From Calliphora vicina (taxonomy: Eukaryota > Arthropoda > Insecta > Diptera > Calliphoridae): a stretch of 64,000 nucleotides of DNA. The stretch is taken from the NCBI RefSeq assembly GCF_958450345.1, contig NC_088780.1, positions 38,401,667 to 38,465,666 of the forward strand. The letters run 5' to 3'. The notes below the pieces were generated by a model that was not told the origin of the DNA, did no database searches, and saw only the letters and a program-made list of their open reading frames with translations. This document shows positions 21,806-32,779 of this stretch, one piece after another. The position numbers and the translations under genes are program-made. How positions within the stretch are numbered: position 1 is the stretch's first letter; every line of letters starts with the position of its first letter.

Positions 21806-22935
21806 TTGAAAAAAAAAATCCAACTGAAGCACACCGATTGCGAGAGATGGTTTGTTCGGTTCAGAAGTGGTAATTTTGACACGGAAGACAAATATCGTTG
21901 TAAAACTCAACAAGAGCTTTCAAAATCATTGGGATCTACTCAATCACCATTTTCAAAATCTTTTCAAGCTGCAAGATTCACACAAAAGCAGGAAAAGTGG
22001 GTACCATACGAATTGAAGCCGAGAGAACTTGAAAGACGATTTTGGTTCATATCTATTACAGTATACAACAAACTAAAATTTTTTCCAAAATAACAAGGTC
22101 CGACCAAAAAATGTTGATGGCGTTAAAGTTTCCCAACTCTGGCACATTCTTATTGTTAATCGTCGTAAGAAACCATGTGATCCTTACATTTTAGGTATAA
22201 AATGTGTTCAGCAAAGTTACGTAAAAAGTTACGGAGAATATTTTTGTAGAATATGTTAACCCTCTGAATACATCAAAATGCTACACATCGTATGGTAATG
22301 AAGTGGAATTGCTTAGAGCATAAATAAATTGCATAAATTTGCTAATACATTTTATACCTAAAATGTTCTTTAAAATAAAATTCTTAATAAATGCGAAATT
22401 AACCCTCGGCTCTCTTTTGTTATGTCTTATTTCTGACTTTCTGGTTGAATTTTCCGTTTTGGTATATTCAGGGACTTATAGTAAAATTTGATGGATAATA
22501 TTTTTGCGGAACATTTTAACCCCTTAAATCCCTGTTGTAATGGTGATTTTTGTTCTTTTTTAAAAGAAGGACAAAAAAGACCCATGCCTTGAGGATTTAG
22601 AGGGTTAACATATTCCACAAAAATATTCTCCGTAACATTTTACATAACTTTGCTGAACACATTTTATACCTAAAATGTAAGGTTCACATGGTTTCTTATG
22701 ACGATAAACAATAAGAATGTGCCAGAGTTGGGAAATTTTAACCCCCCCATCAAATAAAATTCAGATGTAAACTTTCAAAACGCCGATACACGTGTCTTTT
22801 TTTTTTGTCTCCTCTATCAAAATTTATTGGTCTGACCTCGTAATTTTTGTTGGTGTTGTATATTGTTATGAGCTGCTGAAATCTGGCCAGACCATTACAA
22901 GGAGCCTGTACCGATGACAAGAAATTTATATTGTG
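21806..22935 (+). pseudogene. mariner (DD34D) transposase relic M2, split by a foldback element
   Basis: The N-terminal block is at 21806-22060: ERWFVRFRSGNFDTEDK, TQQELSKSLGSTQSPFSK and KWVPYELKPRELERRF. These match the mariner helix-turn-helix and linker region. A later block, YELLKSGQTIT, is at about 22865-22900. A foldback element (22110-22757) lies between them. The catalytic core around the first Asp is missing and several frames are broken. Confidence 0.8.
22110..22757. mobile_element. Foldback element with arms of about 160 bp
   Basis: The left arm (about 22110-22275) includes AACTCTGGCACATTCTTATT and TTTTAGGTATAAAATGTGTT. The right arm (about 22600-22757) carries their near-perfect reverse complements (AATAAGAATGTGCCAGAGTT and AACACATTTTATACCTAAAA). 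The interior of about 320 bp is unique A/T-rich DNA. It sits inside mariner relic M2. No coding sequence is present, so it must have depended on enzymes supplied in trans. Confidence 0.75.
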
Positions 22936-23039
22936 CAAAATATAAGCTAAAAAAATCCATAATTTTAAGCCATACAGCCAATAAAAAATTTGGTTACAAA
23001 GACAAAATAATCTTATTTTCAGCTTTTAAAAATTAAATG

Positions 23040-23570
23040 ATCATCATTTGTTATATAAAATGAATAATATTTTGTAAAAAAATTGTTCGAATTCACTTAA
23101 TTGTGAATAAATTCAAAAAGAATCCATCCATTTTTATGATCGATATCTAGTTTTGTTGCTATTATATGTGGCTTTGCGACAAAGCAATAAATCTAAACAA
23201 TTTCTGCCGTTTTAAATTTTTTATGATTTTTTTAAAACAAAAAAAAGCTATTTTCACATAAAAAATATATTTGTTGCTTCAATTTGTTATTATAACTCCG
23301 AAACTAATGATCCGATTGAAACGCAATATATATGTGAAAATTTATACATAGCATGGGAAAATGTGTTCAAAATTCAATGAATCGAAAGAAGACCATTAAC
23401 TATTCAATTTTATGTATATCAAACAAAAAACTAAAATTTTGTGAAAATTACCTAATTTTTTTTAAAAAAACCTCTTCATATAATTTAAAATTTAGACCAT
23501 ATTTGTACTACTGGAACCACAATACATCAAAGTGGTTTAAAAAATCCTCTAAAATTTTTTCGATTTTGAT
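23040..23570 (-). mobile_element. Family D element, reversed partial copy
   Basis: Reverse-oriented D body with TTTATGATCGATATCTAGTT, CTCCGAAACTAATGATCCGA and the terminal words AAATTTTTTCGATTTTGATT. Compared with 14072-17627 and 27238-28207, it lacks clear termini. The short frame at 23353-23589 is noncoding. Confidence 0.6.
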
Positions 23571-24014
23571 TTCCTTAATGAAATTATAGTGTAAAGTTCT
23601 ACATAAAAAAATTCAGTTTTTTCTAAAAAAAAATTTAAATATACAAATGCTTAATTTTAAAACAAACTGCCTGAAAAACTTACTTGGAATATAATATAAA
23701 ACAGAATAATGAAAAATTTTAAAAAGTATTTACCATTTATTTTCCTGAGAAAAAAATATGAAATTTTATTCCAAACTACTGATGGATGTAGGTTGCATGA
23801 CAAAATCATCTTAACAAACTAATTGCTTAAGAAATATTTTTTTTTTAAATGCTAAATTTTACTAACAATCCTTTAAAAAAAATGTTAAAAAATATGAATT
23901 CTTTATGTCAAAAAATTTCCATTTAATAATTTTATATTTTTGTTATATAAACTTAAAGCTTTAATTCTTTATTCTTTATTTATACTCGAATATATACTTA
24001 TTATGACCACAACT

Positions 24015-24063
24015 GCGTATGAGTAATGTGACAATTATAAATAATATTTTATTACTCATACGC
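24015..24063. repeat. 49-bp palindromic repeat I, copy 2 (perfect arms)
   Basis: GCGTATGAGTAAT and ATTACTCATACGC are exact reverse complements of 13 bp, separated by 23 A/T-rich bases. The size and sequence match copy 1 at 19961-20009. Confidence 0.8.
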
Positions 24064-24069
24064 CCACAA

Positions 24070-26720
24070 CATCAATTTCATACGTAATTTAAACTGTATA
24101 AAATTGATGTTTTTATAATTTGTTTAATGTGAAGAAAGAAACGAAACGAAAAAAAAACATAAATTTAAATACCAAAATATAAAGACAAGTAATAAAATGA
24201 ATTTTATTAAATTTTGAAAAGAGAAAAATAAAAATGTTCTTCTTGATGATATTTATTTAAGTCAAAAGTTTCGTTAAATAAAAACACACCCATAGGGGTA
24301 AATAGTGTGAGTTAACAAAACATTAGTAGAAAATGTGTTCATGCAGTGGGAAATGTCAGTAACCTTCACATTTGGCAAAAAACACAAACACACTCACACA
24401 CAGAGAAAAAAAAACAACACTAGAAATCAACGAATACAAATAAAATGATGAAAAAATACAATAAAATAAATACACAAATAGAGAAAGAAAAAAATAACAA
24501 CAACAACAACATCATAAAATATACAAACACACACAAACACAGATATTTACAGTTTATAAGAAAAATGGCAGCAGACAGTAGAGATTTTTTTTGTATATAA
24601 ATATTTAAAACATACTCGTCGTCGTCGTTTCTAATGCTAAATGAAAAGGGAGCGGTTTTTTGTTAGTAAAAGATTAAAAGCAACAACAACAATAACAAAT
24701 TAAAAGGCAAAAAACAAATAAAAACCAAAGAAACTGTTGAGTTTAAAGGTAAAAATTCAACTCAAGAGCAAGAGTGAGAGCCACAGAGAGTTACAGTTGT
24801 ATTAGAAAGAAAGGAAAACAAAAATAAAACAAACCAAGCAAACAAGATACAGAGCAAGAGAATGTGAAATGCAGAGAGCAGGGACTAACAAATGCAAATA
24901 ACTTCTTTAAACTCAATGAAACTCAAAACTCATTGAGTAAATACAATACAAATGCTTGTGTGTGAGAGTGTATTTTTCGAGTGTGTGTGTGTGTGTTTGG
25001 GTAAGTAAATGTTATAGGGATTTTATGTGAAATTCGGTTAAGAGGTTATATTGTACATGCAAAAAAGGGACTTTAATAATTCCTTTAAACATTGTCTACA
25101 TTTAGTTTTGGTTTAAACGTTAGAAAGACACGAAAGGATAATACGTGCGCGTAATGTGTCAAACAAAAAAAAAGAAGATAAATGAAGACAAAAAATTATT
25201 CTAATTAAAAATCTAAAAAAAAAATAAGAAATAAATAAATAAAAAGCAAAGAAATACATAAGAAAACTAGCAACAACAAATATGTTATAGAAATGAAATT
25301 AATTACAATAACATACTGATAAAAGAAAATTTTAAAAGCATGAAATGAAAATGAAATAATTTAAAAAATGAATAGTTAAATTTAAAAAAAGAAAATTTTA
25401 TAAAGCAAATAAAAGAAAAATAAATAAAATTACATAAAAAATAAATACAAAATTAGTGCAAAAAATCATAGAAAAAAAATTCAAAAGGTGCTTAATTTAT
25501 TATTTTAAATCTCCATACAAAAATCTAAGGCCTGATAAAAATCTTTAAATTTAAATGTCAAAAATTACCAAAAAAAAAAAGAAAAAAAAACACACAACTC
25601 TTAACAACACAAAATTCTCTTGTTCTATATTTGTATTTCTAGGTAGTTTGCTGTTTTATTTTTCTTCTACTTTTAAATTAAAAGTAAAAGCCAACGTAAT
25701 CTTTACTAATTTTGCTAATGAACTTGACATAAAAGACGTTTATGACATACACACACAACAACAACCAATACAACACATACTATTACACAAAATAATACAT
25801 AGGGACCTACTACTACCTACTAACACACAAAAACAACAATAATATTTAAAAAAAGCAAAGAGAATTGAGAAAAAAACAAAACCAAAAATACAATACACAC
25901 TGAATATAAAAAGAAAAACAACAATGTAGTATTTTCTACTACTACGAGTACAACTATAACGGTGCTCATCTCAAAAACACAAAAAACAAATACAATTTCT
26001 TTGTATTTCGCTTTTTAACATCATTACACTACACTGCTGCCACAACAACTCTGCGGCGACATTAACAGCGAAGTCAACGTTAACTGTAAAGCCTAACATA
26101 ACAGTATACACAAGCACTCTCACAAATAAATACAAACACAGAAAAAACAATATATTTTTTTTTTTGATTTGTATGACTGAGTACAGTGGTGAGAAAAATT
26201 CCTATGAAAGCCTAAAAACACACATTAAATTATCATAATTTTTATGAAATAACTTACAAAATTCTAATTTTTTGTGGAAATGAAGGTTCAAACAAAATTA
26301 ATTTGCTTATTTAAAAAAAAGATTTATTATATTTAATAAAACTCTGTTTGTAAGATTTCGCCTACAGCCATTACTCATGTGGAAATAGTATTAAACATTA
26401 AATATGTATACACGTGTTACAGACTACTCATGGAATAGTAACCAAAATTGCCAAATTTAAACAGATGAATACAAATATATTATTGAGCAGTACAAAATGT
26501 GAATTTGAAGTGTTTAAAAAAATCTAAAATTAAAATAAATAATATCAAGTTTGCTCTGCTTTAGTTAAATTTAACTCGAAATAAAAGTTATTGCGAATTA
26601 ATTTGTGCATACTGTATGAATCAAAAATTGTTTGCTGCATTTTGTAAGTTGAAATTTAAAAGCGAAAAAATTTTAAAATAAAACGGATTTTTATTTCGGC
26701 TTAACTTGTAACTCTTAATA
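24070..26720. other. Gene-free unique island, A-rich with CAA/CA tracts
   Basis: The largest transposon-poor stretch left of 54 kb. It has dense CAACAACAACA, ACACACAAACAC and GTGTGTGTG tracts, an A-rich + strand and GAGAG-containing words near 24770-24790. Its texture resembles the leader sequence upstream of TEH1 at 59215-60500. It could be a distant untranslated exon or regulatory DNA, but nothing proves this. The frame at 25555-25842 is a low-complexity shadow. Confidence 0.4.
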
Positions 26721-26726
26721 AGCTAC

Positions 26727-26850
26727 TAGGGTATTCATTCGAGTAATGATCGTTCGATTAATCGAATAATTTCTTACGAATAATTATTCGAACAATATAA
26801 AAATTACCATTTTCGAATAACGAATAATTCGAACAATAATAGAATAAAAC
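26727..26850 (+). repeat. hAT-like terminal fragment
   Basis: Starts TAGGGTATTCATTCGAGTAA and continues with repeated TTCGAATAA/CGAATAATTCG words. It resembles 18875-19000 and the left end of 39511-41902. No right end was found. Confidence 0.45.
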
Positions 26851-26984
26851 GAATAAATTTACATATACATTTAAATTTATTAAATTGCTTAAAATTTTTC
26901 ATAATTCCAAATTTAAAGATAATTGCAAAAAACCAAAGCATTCAAAAGAGATAAAAACAGAAGTGGTTTTCGAGCCCAATAATT

Positions 26985-27237
26985 CAAAAGCCGCACGGTG
27001 GCTCACAACTTAATTTCATCGGCCAAAAGTCCAACTTTTTTTAACTCCGTAAACATATTGAAACTAAGGTAGCCAAAAATATTGGCAATTGTAAAATATT
27101 TGGCTACCTTTGTAGATAAAAATATTGGCAATTGTGGGAGTGGCATGCTGTTAAAATAAAATATTTTATGTTATTTTATAAAAACGTGATTTTTGTAAAT
27201 TTGATCAGAAGTAAATTATCATTGCTGGCAAATTACG
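26985..27237 (+). repeat. Dispersed repeat G, copy 1
   Basis: Matches 29015-29250 over TTTCATCGGCCAAAAGTCCA, GAAACTAAGGTAGCCAAAAA and TTGATCAGAAGTAAATTATC. The two copies flank a family D element and a foldback MITE in the same orientation. It has no coding potential. Confidence 0.6.
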
Positions 27238-28207
27238 CAGGGCAACAAAATTGAAAAAATTTTGGAGGCTTTTTAAACCACTACACAATTTTGATGTATT
27301 GTGGTTCCAGTAGTACAAAAATGGTAAAATTTTTAAATTCTATGGATAGATTTTTTTTTAATTTTTTTTTTTCTAAAATTTGAATTTTTTTAATTGTTTC
27401 TCCACATAATTTATGATAACTCAAAAACGGTTAGTCCGATATTATTGAAGTAATCCGGTTATATATTGCGTGCTAATCGGCTCAGTAGTTTTTAAGTTAT
27501 ATTAACAAATTGAAGCAAAAAATATATTTTTTACGTGAAAATAGCAAATTGTTGTGTTTTAAAAAACTCACGAAAAATCGAAAACGGCAGAACTTGTTCA
27601 GGTTTATTACTTTGTCACAAAGCTGCATATAATAGCAACAAAATGAGATATCGAACATAAAAATTTATTGATTCGTGTCTAATTTATTCAAAAGTAAGTG
27701 AATTTGCACATTTTAACAAAATTTGAATTTTTTGTTTGTTATACATAAAATTGAGTAGTTAATGTTCTTCTTTTGATTGATTAAATTTTGAAAACATTTT
27801 CCCCAAGCTATGTATAAATTTTCACATATATATTGCATTTCAATCGGCTCAGTAGTTTCGGAGTTATAATAAAAAATTGATGCAAAAAATATATTTTTTA
27901 TGTGAAAATATAAAATTTTTTTGTTTTGAAAAAATCATGAAAAATTGAAAACGGCACAAATTATTTAGATTTATTACTTTATCGCAAAGCCATATGTAAT
28001 ACAATCAAAATGAGATATCGACCATAAAAATCTATGGATTATTTTCGAATTTAGTTATAATAAATTATGTGTAGAAACGTCTAAAAAAATTCACAATTTC
28101 CCCAAAAAAAATTTAAAAAAACTTCTGCATAGAATTTAAAATTTGGACTATATTTGTATTACTACTGGAACCACAATACATAATAAAATTTCGATTCTGT
28201 TGCCCTG
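27238..28207 (+). mobile_element. Family D element with CAGGGCAACA inverted ends
   Basis: The left end CAGGGCAACAAAATTGAAA pairs with the right end TTTCGATTCTGTTGCCCTG. The interior has about two tandem units sharing GGCTCAGTAGTTT, GCAAAAAATATATTTTTTA and TTTATTACTTT, with TGAGATATCGA/TGAGATATCGACC. This is the best-delimited D copy (about 970 bp). The ends begin CAGGG, which fits hAT-type termini, but no clear 8-bp target duplication is visible. Confidence 0.7.
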
Positions 28208-28212
28208 TGTTA

Positions 28213-28474
28213 TTTATATGATTGTGATGACCATAATATGGTTAATTTATTATTGTATTAATCATATATATGGTTACAGTATATATTTGTGACAACCATT
28301 TGTATGATGAATTATTTATAATATTATGTTGTTCTCTTATCATAATCTGATAACAACATATTATGATAAAATGGTTGTCACAAACATATTCTTGTTTACT
28401 GTAACCATATATATGAATGACACAATCATGTGAATCGTAAATTAATCATATTATGGTTATCAAAATCATATAAA
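28213..28474. mobile_element. Near-perfect palindromic MITE flanked by TTA
   Basis: Almost the whole 262 bp folds back on itself: TTTATATGATT pairs with AATCATATAAA, AACCATATATATG with CATATATATGGTTAC, and TTTGTGACAACCATTT with AAATGGTTGTCACAAA. The apex is near TTATCATAATCTGATAACAA. TTA lies directly outside each end, which would suit a PIF/Harbinger-type target duplication. No coding sequence is present. Confidence 0.75.
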
Positions 28475-28479
28475 TTAAA

Positions 28480-29014
28480 GGAAGTGGTTTTCGGGATAAA
28501 TAATTCAATCGCCGATATAAGCGAAATCTGAGGCAATATTTCACTGAGACTAATTTTGGAATATTCTGCTGATTTTTACCAAAAATGATTTACGAGTCAT
28601 GTCACAAGGAACAGTTTATTTCATCCTGATATTTATATTGTTTCATTTGCTCTTTTTTTTTACGAAATTGGTCCAACAAATTATTCTATTTTTAATCTTA
28701 TTAGCTTTTAAAAAATATGTCAGATATTATCTTTTCTAAATCATGTATTTACAACTGTTATTACGGTCAAAATAGTCACCGAAAAAAAGTACATGAAAAA
28801 ATAATTAAAATTTTTCAAAAAAAATCCAATAGCAAAATATCTGAATGTTCATTGTCACACTGTTTCTAAAGCCATTAAACAGATAGTAAAAAAAATAATT
28901 TTTTTAAATTATATATTTTACACATTGATAAAATTGAATAAATTTACATTAAATAAATGTAAACAAATTTATAAAATTTTTTTTAAAAATTCTGTAAATT
29001 TTCTGTACGTTGCA
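28480..29014. other. Gene-free A/T-rich stretch between repeats
   Basis: The first words (GAAGTGGTTTTCGGGATAAA) echo 26970 (GAAGTGGTTTTCGAGCCCAA), so this may be part of repeat G. Nothing else is recognised. Confidence 0.3.
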
Positions 29015-29250
29015 CATATCTCAATTTCATCGGCCAAAAGTCCAACTTTTTGTTAACTCCGATTTCAAAATTTTTAATGCCATTCAATAGTAAACACATT
29101 GAAACTAAGGTAGCCAAAAAATTAGATAAAAATATTGTCAATTGTGTGTGTGGCATGCTGTTAAAGTCAAATAGTTTATGCCATTTTATAAAAATGTGAT
29201 TTTTGTAAAATTGATCAGAAGTAAATTATCATTACTCGCAAACTATTATC
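29015..29250 (+). repeat. Dispersed repeat G, copy 2
   Basis: Second copy of the repeat at 26985-27237 in the same orientation, with an extra stretch of about 25 bp and a deletion relative to copy 1. It continues past the point where copy 1 is cut by the D element. Confidence 0.6.
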
Positions 29251-29584
29251 GATAATTGGATTCTTTTTTTGTTATGTTGGTAGTGTAATAGACTTTAAGA
29301 ACTGGTATGATTTGTCGCTGTACCGTTTATACCTGATGTGTTATTAATTTTTTTCTCAGGTGCTATATTTTAGTCAACTTTTAATTTCAGTGGAATAAAA
29401 GTGCTTAGCGTCAAAAGGGGTTAAACAAATTTTACTACCAGGAGAAAGGCCAAAGTGTCCTCTTTAAGCCCATATATACTTGTTGACCTGTATTGCCCTA
29501 TTTGTTGAACACTTTTTTCATTTTAATGAAATTACTCCCAAATTTATTTCCATTTTTATTTTACCTGTCCATATGACTGGAGCA

Positions 29585-30085
29585 ATTTTGAAGATATTGC
29601 GATAAAATTTGGTACATTTTTCGGCCCGAGTATAAAGCCTATTGAATCTCGCTGTAATCGGTCCATTATTTCACTTAGCACCCATACAAACGTTCTACCT
29701 ACTACAAGATTAATATATAAAATAGTAGCACTGGCTACCTAGGCCATCAGCTATTAAAATCACTTTAACGAGCATAAATTTCTTAAAAATACAGGTATAA
29801 ACATACAATTCGACAAAAATAATGGACATAGATCACACAGCCTAATTTCATGGTGATCGGTCCATAATATGTCATAGCTCCCATATAAGGCCCGCTTCCG
29901 AAAATCACCTTAACGAGTAAAAATCTCTTAAAAATGTTGGTATAAACATAAAATTATACAGAACTAATTACCATATAGATATAAATAACATAATTACATG
30001 GCGACATGTCTATCATTAGTCATAGCTCCCATATAAGGCCCTCTTCCGAAAATCATTCACAAAAAAAATTATAGTGTGGGGTATT
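29585..30085 (+). mobile_element. Family A element, strongly diverged copy
   Basis: Keeps CAATTTTGAAGATATTGCGA, TCGGTCCATTATTTCACTTA, GTGATCGGTCCATAATATGT and CATAGCTCCCATATAAGGCC, with a partial internal duplication of the last block. Both ends are eroded (the final words are AGTGTGGGGTATTC). An old copy. Confidence 0.7.
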
Positions 30086-30625
30086 CTCTATCGGTTCAAA
30101 AGTTACAGAATTTTTGTCAATGAAAAAAATTAACAAATTCATAGAAGATTTTTTTCAAAAATATGCTAAAACACAATTTCAAAACTTAAATTTCTTAAAT
30201 TTTATTATTTTATTAAAAATATATTTTTGAATTTAGCTTAACGAGTATAAGCTAGAACACATTTTTTTGGCCTTTAAATCAGCAAATTTGGATTTTATGA
30301 AACTTATTTGCATTGAATATTATTTCGATACCAACATTTTTAAGAGATTAATGCTTGTTAAAGTGATTTTTTAAACTAATATGGTAAATTATGGATGGAT
30401 TCGCACATAACTTTTATATGTGAACTATATTTATAGAAAACATATTTGTGGAAAAATTAGTGTGGATACCAATGAGTTTGATTTCAATAAGTTTCTACAG
30501 TTTTTGTTGCGCCATATTTTATCGAAATATCTGCAACCTGTACTTTGCTAATGATGTTTTCATAGACAGTCAGCTGGTCAGACGGACATTGTTAAATCGA
30601 CTTAGTATGTGATAGTATGTCGAGG
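30086..30625 (-). mobile_element. Eroded family A relic, reverse orientation
   Basis: From about 30290 the + strand carries reversed family A words in degraded form: TTTTATCGAAATATCTGCAA, AACCTGTACTTTGC, CAGACGGACATTGTTAAATC. The first 200 bp are unassigned A/T-rich DNA. Confidence 0.5.
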
Positions 30626-31478
30626 ACTTGTCGCGTCAAGCTTCTATATCATATAAATTGTATAATGTAGTATATAGTTTGATTTAAATGCAAGTTTATT
30701 GTTTTCTTTTTAGAACTTTTAAATGAAAGCATTTTTTATTAAAATTTTTTTCTCTATTTTATAGCTTTTTGATTCGAACACACATATATCGAATTTAATT
30801 TTTGAGTTCGAAAATTTAAAAATTTATGAAATTGGTCTCCATCAAAATTTAGGCGTGCCTAAGATTTAAACTCTGCCTTTTTACAATAATTTTGTACAAA
30901 TTGTTACATTTTCGACAAACTATTTGTGATTTGTAATGTTTAATTTAATTTGTAAGAAACTTCAACTAATGGGAGCAAAATTATCGGAAAACTAATTAAG
31001 CTAGAGCTAAATGTTGTACAGATAATTTTGCAAATTTTTCTAACAATTATCTTTCAAAATTCTTAGAAGAAATTTATATTGCTACATAATTAAGTTTAAT
31101 TTGCGGGAGTTGATAAAAATATTTTTGTTAATGCTTCAGTACTTTTTTAAAACTTTAAATGATAGTATCCTTTTTAAAAAAGTATCCATTTACAACGATT
31201 CTTATTTTGTACAGTAATGATGGATATTACATAATTTATAGTTATGAAATATATTCATTGTAAATTTAAAAAAAATTGTAATCTGTCATATTTACTGTAA
31301 TTTGATTCTTGAATAGTTTCTCTCTTACCTTAAGTTTTGTCCAACAAATTTAAGAATATAAAAGTATTTTTGTGACTTTAATGTTTTCTCCTTACTGTTT
31401 TCCTGAAATTTGTAGATCAATCAAATTTTGTTGTAGTGATATTCGAAAACCGGTTTGTTTAAATTGACCCAAAGTAAA
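30626..31478. other. Gene-free A/T-rich stretch
   Basis: No gene, terminal repeat or match to other families in the window was found. Confidence 0.35.
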
Positions 31479-32422
31479 AACAAGTAAAAAAAGTAAAAAA
31501 ATATGATCGGTCAAGCCCGACCATATAATACCCTACACTAAGTAAAAGAGCAAAAGCATTTATCTTTTAAAATTTCAATAATTTATATTTTTAAGTGATT
31601 TTCGGAAGTGGGCCTTATATGGGAGCTATGACCAATTATGGACCGAAATTGGGTCGTGTGATTTATGTCTATATGAAAGTTAACTATGTTGAATTTTGTG
31701 TGTATACCAACATTTTTAAGTGATTTGTGCACGTTAAAGTGATTTTCGGAAGCGGGTCTATATGGGAGCTATGACTAATTATGGACCGATCGTAACAAAA
31801 TTTGGTGACATTTGTGTAGATACATATATAAATTAAAGATTTATGACCGATAAAGTCCAATTTCGAAAGGACATTTGTATGAGGCTAGGTGAAATAATGG
31901 ACCGATTTCAGCCAGTCTCAATAGGCATTTATCTTTTAAAATTTCAATAATTTATATTTTTAAGTGATTTTCGGAAGTGGGCCTTATATGGGAGCTATGA
32001 CCAATTATGGACCGATCACCATGAAGTTACAAAATTTGGTGACATGAATTTTGTATATATAAAACTTATTTGGAGCGGATAAAGTCCAATTTCGGGAGGG
32101 CATTTGTATGGGGGCTAGGTGAAATAATGGACCGATTTCAGCCAGTTTCAATAGGTTTAGTCCTTGGGCCGAAAAAATAATATGTACCATTTTTTATCGA
32201 AATATCTTCAAAATTGCGACCTGTACTCTGCGCACAAGGTTTACATGGAAAGCCGGCCATCCAGCCAGCCAGCCAGACGGATGGACGGACATCGTTTAAT
32301 CGACTCAGAAAGTGATTCTAAGTCGTTAAACAAAATATTAAGTGTCAGACTAATATTTTTGGGTTTTAAAAACATCTCCACAAACGCATTATACCCTCCC
32401 CACTATGGTGGTGTAGGGTATA
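31479..32422 (-). mobile_element. Family A element, reverse orientation, internally duplicated
   Basis: The reversed 3' end (hairpin ATCGGTCAAGCCCGACCAT, then AATACCCTACACTAAGTAAA) lies at about 31500-31550, and the 5' end (CTATGGTGGTGTAGGGTATA) at 32404-32422. The block beginning CATTTATCTTTTAAAATTTC occurs twice (about 31557 and 31925), so the element carries an internal partial duplication or is a fusion of two copies. Its 5' end is also part of the 289-bp tandem duplication. The open frames here are reverse reads of the repeat. Confidence 0.8.
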
Positions 32423-32767
32423 ATTATTGCATGAAATCCTCAGAATTTAAATCACAGATACTGCAAAATTATGAAAAGTTTTTTATCGAAATATCTTCAA
32501 AATTGCGACCTGTACTCTGCGCACAAGGTTTACATGGAAAGCCGGCCATCCAGCCAGCCAGCCAGACGGATGGACGGACATCGTTTAATCGACTCAGAAA
32601 GTGATTCTAAGTCGTTAAACAAAATATTAAGTGTCAGACTAATATTTTTGGGTTTTAAAAACATCTCCACAAACGCATTATACCCTCCCCACTATGGTGG
32701 TGTAGGGTATAATTATTGCATGAAATCCTCAGAATTTAAATCACAGATACTGCAAAATTATGAAAAG
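32190..32767. repeat. 289-bp tandem duplication, two identical-looking units
   Basis: Unit 1 is 32190-32478 and unit 2 is 32479-32767. Both run from TTTTTTATCGAAATATCTTC through the GGACGGACATCG region and the family A 5' end, to flanking sequence ending CAAAATTATGAAAAG. I see no difference between the units. The duplication joins element and flanking host DNA, so it arose after the insertion, or it is an assembly artefact. Confidence 0.9.
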
Positions 32768-32779
32768 TTTTGTTTGTGA

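Noticed and set aside
22785..22940. 62-residue reverse frame at 22750-22938 as a gene
   Set aside because: The opposite strand carries the mariner block YELLKSGQTIT, so this frame is antisense to a mariner relic.
25555..25842. 95-residue forward frame
   Set aside because: Lys-rich and low-complexity, within an A-rich noncoding island, with no motif.
18875..27000. A single hAT element spanning the two TAGGGTATTC ends at 18875 and 26727
   Set aside because: Both ends point in the same direction, so they cannot be the two termini of one element.
32164..32779. 146- and 102-residue forward frames sharing one sequence
   Set aside because: They read through the reversed family A element and its 289-bp tandem duplicate. 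The identity reflects DNA duplication, not a protein repeat.
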